DNA of 64,000 nucleotides from Amphibalanus amphitrite. Its lineage: Eukaryota > Arthropoda > Thecostraca > Balanomorpha > Balanidae. Position numbers and translations under genes: made by a program. The DNA lies in contig NW_024881991.1 in the NCBI RefSeq assembly GCF_019059575.1, positions 1 through 64,000 of the forward strand. Direction: 5' to 3'. Positions within the stretch are counted from its first letter, which is position 1, and every line of letters begins with the position of its first letter. The notes beneath the pieces were generated by a model, which saw only the letters and a program-made list of their open reading frames with translations, was not told the DNA's origin and did not search any database. Shown here one piece after another: positions 34,301-46,300 of this stretch.

Positions 34301-37300
34301 CTGGGCAGCTCTCCTGCTCGCTCATTGCTCCTGGCGAGGTACCGGTCCTGGTACGCCTGGAAATGTGATCTGATTTGCCCCCCGTCAACCCCCGAGGGGT
34401 GAGCGTCAGCTCCGCCCGGCACCCCCAGCTTGGTGCGCATATCACGGCCACGCATCGCCTTGAACGGAGACACCCCAGTCGCTGGATGGACTGTGGACCG
34501 ATATGTCTGCAGGAATGCCCTGACGTACTGAGTCCGTGACTGTCCTGAGATCCGAGCAGACTCGATGGCGTCCTTCACCGTCCGGTTGAACCTCTCCACC
34601 AGTCCGCAGGTCTGTGGAGAGTAGGGTGAGCTGTGGACCAGCTTGATTCCCTGAGCTGAGCAGAACTCCTGGAACTGCTGTGAAGTAAATATTGACCCAT
34701 TATCACATAACAGCTCCTGCGGAATGCCTTCTCTGCCAATCACCGCCTGAAGGAACTCGATCGCGGCGGATGACGTCACTTCGGACATGAACGCCACCTC
34801 CGGCCACCTGCTGAACCCGTCTACTAGCACCAGCCCGTAGCGTTCAGCTGCTGGTCCTTTCAGCGGTCCGATAGCGTCCAGGACCACCTTAGACCACGGG
34901 CCTGCCGGCATGGCTACCCGCTGGAGCGGCGGCCTGCACGGCTTGGCTGACTTCCCATGCAAGCTGCACAGCGCGCAGTTATGCAGGAGTGACTCAATCG
35001 CCGCGTCCATGCCCGGCCACCAGTAGCGCTCCCTGAGCCGCTGTTTGGTTCTCACCACCCCTGGATGGGTCTCGTGAGCCAGCTGCATGAGTCGGTCACG
35101 CAGAGCCACTGGGACAACGCACCTGTCGCCCCTGAACACCAGTTCACCCTGACACGAGAGTTCAGACCTCACCTGGAAGTACGGTCGCATTCCCTGGTCT
35201 GACTTCATCTGGCCACTCCAGCGTCCAGTCTGGAGGGCTTCCCGAACCTGCGTCAGCACCGCATCAGAATCTGAAGCATGGCGCAGTTCACTTTCAGTCA
35301 CTGCACCTGTCTGATCTGAGATGACAGCAACATCGACCGCATCGTCATCATCCCAGTGGTCGTCAGTCACCGGCATGCGAGACAGACCATCTGCCACTGG
35401 GTTCTCCTGCGTCCGTATGTGCTCGATATCGAACGAGTAGTCGAGCAGCCGTGCTTCCCAACGAGCGATACGACGACCGACTCTGTTAGAACCTTTGAGA
35501 CCAAACACACTCGTAAGTGCCTGGTTGTCCGTTCGGAGCGTGAACCGCCGTCCCCAAAGGAACGGACGCCACTTCTCGACCGCGTACACGCACCCCAACG
35601 CCTCCTTTTCAACTACTGAATAGTTAAGCTCGGCCTTCGAGAACTTTTTAGAAGTGTAGGCCACTACCACTTCTTCACCATCGGCTCTGAGCTGACTGAG
35701 GTAGGCCCCACAGCCGACGTCTGAGGCATCAGTGGTCACCAGCGTGCGTAGAGCAGGGTCAAACAGTGCCAGACTACTTGAGTTGGCCACCTCCCCTTTC
35801 AGTTCCCTCACCGCCTTAGCCTCTGACTCACCCCATGACCAGTTCTCAGCAGCCAGTGCTTCTCTTAGCACGGCTGTCTTCTCAGTGTACTGAGGCACGA
35901 ACCTGGCGTAGAAGCCCAGTGAGCCGAGGAGTGATCGGAGTTCCTTGTGGGATGCCGGATCTGGCATCTCCAGCAGCGGCCTGACCCGCTCTGGATCCAC
36001 TGTCAGCTTGCCTGCCGACACCTTCAGCCCGAGGAAGCTGATCTCTGTCTGGGCCCTCAGACACTTCTCTTGGTTGACCTGCACCTGGTGTGCCTGGAAA
36101 ACAGCTTCCACCCGCTTCAGTGCTTGGTCATGTTCATCCTTTGTGGCACCGTGAACAACCACATCATCAAGGTACACAAGCACCCCTGGGATCCCTTTCA
36201 GCATGTCCTCCATGATCCTCTGGAAGCACGGACCACTGGAGGCAAGGCCCATTGGCACCCGACAGTACCTGAACAAACCCTCATGGGTTATGAAAGCCGT
36301 CAAGTTTCTGGAGTCAGGATGCAGCTCCACCTGGTGGTAAGCATCCTTGAGGTCCAGGACGGTGTAGATGCTGCTACCCTGTAGGGCATGCAACAACTCG
36401 TCCATGTGTGGCAAGGGGTACCCATCTGTTACCACTGCCCTGTTCACCTGTCTGAGGTCTAGGCACAACCTCACCTTGCCAGTCCTCTTTCTGCCGACCA
36501 CGATGGGCGACACCCACGGACTGGCCTGCACCCGTTCGATGATGCCCTCGGCCTCCATCTCTGCCAGTTTGCTTGACACTTCATCTCGGACTGAGAAGGG
36601 CAGCCTGCGCAGAGCCTGCTGGACTGGCCGAACGGTCGGATCGACTGTAACCCTGTGGACGTATCCGTCAATAGCAGGTTTGGATGGGCAGGTTTTTTGG
36701 TTCAGGGTGCACACTTCCCCATTGACAACATTTACCCCTAGCAACCCCATCAAATCCAGTCCCATGATCGGTGTTCCTTTGGGCACTACATACACTGGCA
36801 CCTGTCTACCTAGTTGAGTTACGTACACATCTGTCATGCCCAGCACATTCAGCTCCGAGCCCCCATAGCCACACAACTTTTTCTCAGGTGCACGAAGCTC
36901 CGTGTCCTGACCGAGCGCACTGTGAGGCACAAGTGTAACTGGTGAGCCTGTGTCTACCAGAAACTTGACACATGTTCCACCTAGCTCTACCTCTTTGGTC
37001 AGGCTCGTGCTCTTAGGGAGCTTTGAGTTGATTGACATTATGGACACTGTCCTGACTGACCTAGGACCTTTGCAGACACTGGCTAGGTGATCTTTCTTGC
37101 CACACTTATGACAGGTCTTACCCTTGGCAGGACACACTGGGTCACGAGGGTAATGGTCACCTGCCATACCACAGCAGAAGCACTTGAAGTCTGGCCCTGG
37201 TTGTCCTTTGGGTTGACCTCCAGCTCCAGGTCCTCTCCGCTGCTGCTGCGGCTGGCCAGGGCCCTGCTTCGGACGAGCCCCGACCGCTGGCTGAGTCCGG

Positions 37301-40300
37301 TGCTGCTGCCCCTGCTGACGCCTGTGCTGTGCCGTTGGTCCCTGCCTCTGCCGCAGATGGTTGGCAGCGACTTCTTCTGCGTTGGCTGGTCCTGCCATGC
37401 TCTGGGCCTCCTGCTTGGAGCGTTCGTACGCCTCAGACACAGCCAGCACTGAGGCGAGTGTCAGTCTTGAGTCCTGGAGGAATCTCTCCCTCAGCCTGTC
37501 GTGGATGGTTGCCTCTACCACTTGGTCTCTGATCATCTCGTCTGCCATATCTCGAAAGGCACAGTTGGCAGCGAGACCCCTAAGGTCTGCTACGAAATCT
37601 GCTGTGCTCTCACCTTCTCTTTGGCGCCTTTGTCTGAACTTGAATCTTTCAGCAATCGGATTCACTTGCTGTTCAAAATGTCCTTCCAGTTTCCGCATGG
37701 TGAAATCCAGTTCTGTTTCACCGTCCAGTCTTTCCATATCTGGGATAGTCTGATATATTCTTTGACCTTCCTGGCCAAGGCAGTGTAGCAATACTGCTTT
37801 TTGACGTTCAGCGGAGAACTCCCTGCCTCCAATCGCCAGCAGATAGGTATCGAAGGCGAACCGCCATTGCCTGAACGCCACGGGAGGACGACCCGGGTGC
37901 GCCAGGAACGCCGCAGGCGCTGAAATACCTTCCATGAAGTGGACACCGCAAGTTCTCACGTAAAAATTTTAGCACTCAAATCGTAGCAAGAACAATTTGG
38001 ATACTTGATTTGTGCTTCGTGAGTTAATTTCACATCTTCGTCGCCATGTTCTGTCGGAGTTCAGATGCACACGTCCACGCTCGAGATGTATTACCGGAAG
38101 AAGAAGTCCTTACCGCAGCTTTGCCGTGTACAGAAATACAATTTCACAAAAGGAAGAGACTACTAAATTCCTAGCTACATAGCACGACACAACAACAAGT
38201 CCATTCGATTCATGAATGCGCCCTCGAACAAAGCCACCGTCCGGCATGCCGTGAAGTGTTGGTGCCAGTATCGACCCCCTATCGACCCCACCGACGTTTG
38301 TGTACCTGGCGGCGTCAGTGGTAGAATGTCCACGGCGAGCGACTACCCTGGCCAGTGGCCACTGCAGGGATCCCGCTGAGTAGGGTGGTGCTTCTGCACC
38401 AGTTTCCGAGTCACTGCACAGTGCCAATACGTTACTGACCGCAGCCCTGGCGCGGGTACACTGACGGGACCGGACACCGCCGACACGCGCCAACCGCGTG
38501 CTATGGACCAGGCCGCGCACTGCTGATGGCGCCTCCATGGGGACCGGACACGATAGAGGTGCAGGTTTTTAGAGCAGCCCCAAACCGGTTTTTGATGTGA
38601 TAGACTCGACGTCACTGTTTTACTACTAAACATCGGCGCCGAGCCAAAAGCTGGAACTTCCTTGTGATGCACTATATTGTCCTTGAAGATGGACCAGGAA
38701 TACCGAGATGCCGTGAGGCGTTGTCTTGTCGCCAGGCTCAGCGAGACTTATGTAGTATGCAATACGTGTCGGTTTGCTCAGGGTGATCCTTCCGTGTGAC
38801 ACTGGGCCTGCTAGCAGGTATAGGTACCGGTGACTATCGCTACACGGGAACGGGACACGCGGATACGAACAGTGGCCTCGGCCTGTGCAATGCCGCACTC
38901 CGACCGAAGGAGACTGACGTGCATTATGGATGCTCAGATAGCATCAGATGCTCGGATCCCAGAACATGAGGCGCTATACATATTGTCTAGACGGGCCAGC
39001 AGTATCGGAACTCCGCGAGAGACTACGCATCGAAAAAGAGTGACGTGCCTTATCAATGCGAGACAGCATCGGATGCTCGGGTTCCAAATTGGATTCATAT
39101 TCATTTATCCGTTTCACCGTCTTCTTTCCAAACAAAAGTAGTCTCTCAAGTCTTGCGGTCGTCGTCTGAAGCTGATCTGACGCCCATCGTTAGCGGAACA
39201 CTATAGATATTGTATTGTAACGACATATAGAAGCCACTCATGCTGCATCCTTTGTGTATGTGGAGATTGTGGACTGTACACGAGGGCACATATTGCAAAA
39301 GTATGTACATATCTTCCGAAACAAGACCCGCCTGGAGCTCACCAGTCACCAAGAACTGATCTTCCTGACTCACCTGTGAGCAGTTAAGAGCAGTGAAGAT
39401 GTAGTCGAAGACGCTGGACCCGTCCACGTAGATGTATCCGATCGCCCACTGGACGCCGAGCAGGCAGGAGAGTGAGAACCAGCCCTTCAGCCAGCGCTTC
39501 AGCTTCTCCTTCTTGGCTCTGAGCTTGTTGACCTTCAGCGAGGCGGCTGACCGGTACGCCAGGATCAGCACGAACATGTTCATCTGCCGGAGACGGGGAC
39601 AGAGGCAATGACATCCGCTACCGGCACGATGTCAGTTACCGTTTCGACCAGTCGTGAGGAACTCTAGCCCGGTGGCCTGATATGGGACCGGTGCCGCCAC
39701 CTACACACTGGTGGCGATACTGACTAGAGCTATTGCTGCCAGCGACCTCACACGGTGTACGGGCGATTTGTTTATGGATTCTTGGTTATAGGTTACCAGC
39801 CCGTAGACGGAAGACACTACACGCTACTTTGAAAGGCTTTGTCCAAATCGACCGAGCAAAAATATACAAGCCAAGAATGAATTTTTTAAAAAGGACATGG
39901 ATTAAAGGCACTTTCGGCGCATCCATTTGAACGTCAGGAAGTATGCAAGCAATACTTACGATCAGCACCACGGCGATCGGACCGTTGTAGAACCAGATGA
40001 AGTACGGAACCGTTAGCCAACAGCTGCAACGAATAGGTTGGTGGAGTTTGAATCACATTTTGAATCAAGTGAATAATTACCGCGGTGAGCTGAAGCTTAG
40101 ATAATGAATGATACATTTTGAAGGTTTTGTTTTCTGCATCCGTTTCTACTTCTATAATACTATAAGGTCGTAACGAATCGCATCGTACCAGGTTTAACAT
40201 TGTTGCCTCTCCGTATTGACACAATTGGCGTGAAACTGAGCTGCTGACGGTAGCTGACGTAGCTGACGGCCGACTCACAATTCATCCCTGACGTAGGCAT

Positions 40301-43300
40301 ACTGGTCGGCGGCCAGCGCCACGGTGTTGGTAACGATGATAATCAGGGCCGGCAGCAGGTAGCCGTACATGTAGTACCTGTAAGTGGTGAAAGGACGGGC
40401 CGTAAAACCGAATCTAAGTATACTTTACGGTAGAAGCTCATAGGGAAAAGCACATCGCTGGACGCTGATTAGTGATTAGGTTCTCAGCTAAGCATTAAAT
40501 AACTATTTGTAGAGTGCGGAGCTTGCGTGTCATATGGGTTACAAGTTTCTTTTAGAGGTTGAATTTTCTTCAAAAGCTTCACTGCACCGTGCTGCGGTAA
40601 GTTTACTATCAAGCGGTGTCCAACCGGCAACCAACCCACCTAGTCATCGAGTTGCTCCTGGGCTCGAAGACGTGTCGCAGCACCTTGTACAGGTGAATGC
40701 CCTCGACCATAGTCCAGGCGAACACGGCCAGGAAGCTGTAGTGGATGGCCATGCCGGCGACGGTGCAGGCCGCCGGCTCCAGATAGACCAGTCGCCGATC
40801 CATCACGGTGAGCAGCAGCGTCAGCCCGACGGCGTACGTGGCGCACAGGTGGCGAGTGATGGTGGTGCGCGTGCACCGCAGAGACCTGGCGCAGAGTGTC
40901 GGAAGGGCGCACATTAGGCCCATAGGTTCATGCTAAAAAGACGGCGTATAGTTCTGAGGACCACGTTTCAAAGATTATTCAAAGAATTCGGCACCAGAAA
41001 GAACCAAAGCACTCGCTAATGGTTCGCTAATGTTGATAATGGCTGAGTTTCTTTACCTGTTGCACGTGAAAATAATCCAGGTGATGACGAGTCCGATCAG
41101 TGACAGTGAGCCCAGCACCCAGGTCAGCATGTTCAGGGACTCGGGTGTTCCCTGAGAAGCAGAGGAACGATAATGAGGCGTGTGAAGTTTGAGGTCTGAG
41201 ACATCTGAAACTTGTCCAGCTGAATTGCAGGATGGACTTGACCTTCCAAGCTCTAAATCTGCTCCATTTCGGCTTTGCGTTAGTAAAGCTTCATCCATAT
41301 TATAAATAGATTCGGTGAACGCTATTCAGTGAGGTAACATCAGTGCTGATCGGCCATCGCATTATCACACATTGTTTGCCCAAACATTTCGATAGCCAAG
41401 TTCTGTCCCGGACCTAACAACTGTTTCGATCCCTTGCTGTGTTGATTTCATTACAGACACTCGACAGCTCTTGCGATCAGGGGGGTCGCCACGGATCTTT
41501 GAGTGTGTGTGTGTGGGGGGGGGGGGGGGGTCGGGTTGGTCGGCTTCCCAGGTGTGTGCGAGTACCGGGTGACACGAGCTATGTTTACCAGGCCACCTCA
41601 CCCGGAACTCACTGCGCACTCACCACGTATTCGTGATAGTCCATGAGAATGGCGAAGCTGGTGAGATGTTCGCAGACGCAAGAGGCGTGGTGTTTGCTGG
41701 AGGCACTCGTCTCGAGTCGACAGCCATCGGTTCTCCATTCACTGCGGAAGAAATGGGATTACGACTGTTTCGATCTCTTGCTGTGTTGATTTTATTATTT
41801 TATGTGATTATTTGATTATGATTTTTATTATTATTTTATTTTATTTTTATTTGACACTCGACAGCTCTTGTGATATTTGTTATCGCTATCGCTTATTAGG
41901 CTAGGACCTTTCAACTCGTGGGTTTTTATGAGGTACGTAGTCATTTCAGGATTTTACCAGCCTAACCAGTAGGAGACGGTCTGTCAGGCGGCCCACTGCA
42001 GCGTTTTATTCCAGTAGGCGCACACATCCGGTCAGGCGGCTCTCCTAAGTGAGCGCGGAGGGCCCGTCAGGAAGCTCACCTTAGTGTCTCGTTCCAGTAG
42101 GCGCAGACGGCCGTGCCTCTGACGGCCGAGGGCTCCTCGCCAGGGTGCAGGTGTCTCCACACCTCTGTCTGTGCCGGCTCCCGCTCTGTCAGGGAGTACT
42201 GCAGGTGAAGCTGCGCACCCATGAGACCGGGCAGTTGCACCCGGGCGTCCCCGTCGCCGAGCGAGAAACTCAGCACAGGGGAGTTCAGACGCTTCCCGAC
42301 GTCGTCCATACTGCGGAAACGGGGTCGGAAAACGTGAGCTGCGAGTGCATGGGAATTTCATGAGTTGAGCTTGAACAGAAACAAAGATACCATTTGTCCA
42401 CTGCCAAGTGTCCACTCTAAGGGATCCCGAGATGTGAGACTCGATAGTCGCAACAACGTGTCCCTTGTCTGCGGCTGGTGCTTCCAGAAACGCAGTGTTG
42501 ATACGAGATCGATTGGATGATGTGGGATTTCCGAGTTTTGCTGTTACGATTCGAAGTAGTAAACACCGAACACACACGGCGGAGTTCTTGGTAGGGCGCC
42601 ACAATTCACAGCTATCTGTCGTATCGAGTCGTGAGATCAGCCACACCACACAGGCACCGCGCCCGCTGCCGTGGATGTTTGACTGCGTTTTTATGAATTA
42701 CCCATAAATTTCATTGTCATTCGTAGGAATGATCACATTTCGTGGCGTCATAAATATGTTTCGTCAGGATTAGAATTATCGATAGTGCGATAACAAACGT
42801 GACAATTAATCGGCAATGCTGGATTGCGCAGGAACCCAATGGAATCACCGACATAGTTTTGTCCACTCAGTTTTTATTTTGAACAGCCTTAGTCATGGAC
42901 TCATGGCATGAGAAACAGCGAAACGTTAGGATAGTCCGATGGCTGTGGCCAGATGAAACAGTTGGCGTTTATTAACAGCTTTAACACTAAGTTTAAAGCT
43001 ACCTCGCCTGTTACAGATACATAAACTGTGAGCAAATCCTTGTCCCAGGTCCAGACTGATAGCGTTCAACCGAGACATTGAACTTCGTATAGCGGGGTTT
43101 AACGTGTTTGTCAGTCCCTTATCGGGTACTGCATTTGTTCTGAGCCGCACTCGAGCAATCTCACCTGTTATTGGCGGGCGAGAGCATGAGCTCCATCAGC
43201 CGGGTGTGGTACAGGACGCCCACCTGTGCCAGCCGGTCTGACCTCAGGTCAGCGGCGACCTGTGCGGCGTACCCGACGGGCAGCCAGATCCAGCTGGACG

Positions 43301-46300
43301 CCGCCGACTCACTCGGGAAACGGAACCCGCCGCTGCTGTTCCTGGGGGAACGGAGGGGCACGAAATGGGTTATAGCATTCCATTATGTCGGATAATTTGT
43401 TGAACACTGCATTGAGGATCATTTCTCCATTTTGTCAGGCTCTTTTTCGAGTGAAGGAGGGACAAGAAAATCCAAATAATTGATTGCAAAAACGACGAAC
43501 AATGCCCTGCACTGAAAACTGAAAGCGGCGATGTCGCATGACCGACAAATTCCGTTAGCTCTCGAACTGACCTGTTCACGGAACTGGCTGACAGCGTCAG
43601 CGACGCCTGGGATGTCTCTATCACATCGTCATAGCCGGCCACGGCAGTGCTGTTTGCCAGCATGAACCCGGCCGCTTCCGTGCTGGCCATCAGCTTGGTG
43701 GAGGTCTCCTCCATCTGACTCTGTTTCAGAGGGGACGCGAGATAAACGGTGCTTATCAAAACTACCGAAAAGTCGATCGTGGGCCAACAGTAGCGAGCAG
43801 TTCAATGGGGCGGAATATGAACGGCAGAGCACTCGTATTGAACAGGTTAACCACGATAAGGCGGAATAAAACCCTATCTGAACAGCTATCGCGCACTGCT
43901 GTTTGTCAGCATCGCGATAGAAGCCTCGGTAACAAGTTGGCACATTCGGGCTTCGGCGTATCTCAAGAGTCTCTTGACCGAGAGCAGCGCCCACAACAGC
44001 TCGTTTGAAACCTTATGTTCTTGTTTAAAAAGACATGACAACCTGAATGGCAAAACGAAACTGCTGGAGTGTGTTTGAGATTCGGTAGCAGCCGAATAAG
44101 CCGTGGTCACATCCTATCCGACCCGACGGCCTGGAAGGTCAGGAGAGGTGAGGTGAGGTGAGGTCAGGTCAGGTCAGGTCAGTACCTGTGTCATGTTGTT
44201 CCAGGCATCTGTGGCACGGAGCAGGGTGTCCACCAGCTGTACAAAGTCCACGGTGAACTGCCGGTCATTGTCGAGCCTCTCGTCGGGAGGCAGGCCGTAA
44301 CTCTCGTTCAACTAAAAACGTGCATAGACGCGAGCCATTGTTAGTGGAACCTATACCTAAATGCAGCATTCGCACACTTATAGCCAATTCACTACCCCGC
44401 GTTCGATGTCTCTTGGACGACGAAAGATTCTACGTCATCCGGCCAATCACGTTCCATGACCGCAGCCGAGCCCCCGCTGACCTTGAACGGGATTGGCCGG
44501 ACGACGAAGAATCTTCGTCGTCCGAGTGATATCGAACACGGGCTACATCTGCCGGCACTACCCTCATTTTGTTTTGCTTTTTGCAGCACAAGAGTCTGAT
44601 AGGCGATAGCGCTGTCATAAATATGTCTTACGTAGGTCGACAAGCGATTATATCAATGCGATCAAACCGCGCAGGGTCGATTTTCAAAGTCAGGCACTCG
44701 TGCTCGAATTGAGCACGATTTATTGTCTATTGTGAAAATGAATGCATTAAAGGTTCAGTAGGTAGGTATATGCTAATAGCAAGGAAGCCACTCATGCAAC
44801 CATCTATCTGCTCACTTGTGACATGAAATCAGTAAACAGCTGCACGTCATGAAGGCACACTATCGTTTACCTAATGTTTTTTAGGTTACAATATAAATGC
44901 GAGTTGCTTTAGTCATATCAATATGACTTCAATATGAATAGTGTCGCTGCTTTTTATTATTGATCTGAGCACAAAATGGCATCTTACCTGAGCATCTATA
45001 ATGGTATCCAGCTGATCAACCGTCTCGATAATGTCTGACTCGGTGATGTTGGACGATGTCGTTCCATTCAAGTTGTCGATGAGGTCATTGATGACGTCGT
45101 CTGGTGATGGCGGTCGGGGCTCGGGCGTGGTTGATGTTGCAGTGGATGGCGTGGTGTCCGGAGTTGTTGACGCCAGATCCGTGGTTGTGGGAGAAGATGT
45201 CGTCGATGGTCGGGGCTCGGGTGTGGTTGATGTAGCGGCGGTTGTGGATGACGTGGTGTCCGCAGTTGTTGACGTCAGATCCGTAGTTGTGGGAGAAGAC
45301 GTCGTAGTTTCTGGTGTGGTCGCTGAAATCGGTACAAACGTAGCAATGTCGACATCTTTACATAGTACATATGCATGTAAAAAGCGGAAGAGGCTGAATA
45401 TTCCCTCCATATGAAGGAAAATACGAATCAAGCTACACCTAACCCGCTAAACCGCGCATTTTATCCTCAACATAAGATGACCGCTGACCAGCGAGAGCGA
45501 TGACCGCGGTTGAGGCCATTAGCCTTTGCTTATGCCACACCTATCGTTGAAATAAATGATAGGTAATTTGCGATGAATGGAACTATTTAATACTATTTCC
45601 AATTAAAGGGACCCTCCCACCTTCAAAAAAGTTTATGAATTGGCATGAAAGTGATGTCGCTCGGTTCAGAAAGAGCGAAAACGAATATCTACTAAATTTC
45701 ACCGAAAAATATTCACCGGTTTTCAAGATATTAGACTTTTACTTTTGTTTACTTTTTTGGGATCTCCTCTGTTTCTAGCGACTTTATTTTAGAAGTGCGG
45801 CGTTTGCGGCAGATGTTGCGCGCAAATAGCATATACCAGCACGTGCTACAAAACGTTTTAGTCAAACATTTAAAAATCGTTAGATATCTGCGCTGACGTC
45901 ACACATTCAGAGGGGTATTCCTAAGCATTAGCCCCTCTGAATCAAAATGCTGCAATTTTGAAATTCAATATTTCCGATTTAAGGCATTTCTCGATGTTGT
46001 GAGTGCCGAAACCGGTAATTATGAGCCAGGGACCCCATTTTGGCTATCTCAACTCAAATCTAATGTTAAGGTGGGAGGGTCCCTTTAACCCTCGCCGGAC
46101 CTATTGGTTTTCTACATACGCGCCGGCCGAGGGGGGGGGGGGCGGGTACGACCCCCCCTCGCCGTTTCGCCCCTGGTGGAGCTAGCGCGTCGCGGAAAAA
46201 ACGAGCGTGTGCGCCGTTACGAGACGCAGAGATTGGTACCCGATTTTAAGGTCCTAGGTCAACCGGTGACCTCTGAGGTCAGGTCAAGTGCCCCAGGGTA

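Larger units (their letters stand above)
33648..38194 (-). mobile_element. Ty3-type LTR retrotransposon B, looks whole
   Basis: Minus-strand element with 148-bp LTRs (38047-38194 upstream, 33648-33795 downstream) that look identical, and the 5-bp target duplication ACAAG (33643-33647, 38195-38199). Just inside the upstream LTR is TGGCGACGAAGATG, a primer-binding-like sequence; GGGAGGGGAA precedes the other LTR. One long gag-pol frame lies between. Single-frame gag-pol with tandem CCHC knuckles fits the Mag-like part of Ty3/Gypsy. No envelope, no breaks seen; very recent. It lies in sense orientation within the same intron as element A. Confidence 0.95.

Noticed and set aside
45031-45414. Plus-strand Val/Gly-rich frame opposite the mucin exon
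   Set aside because: Antisense shadow of the Thr/Pro repeat in receptor exon 4.
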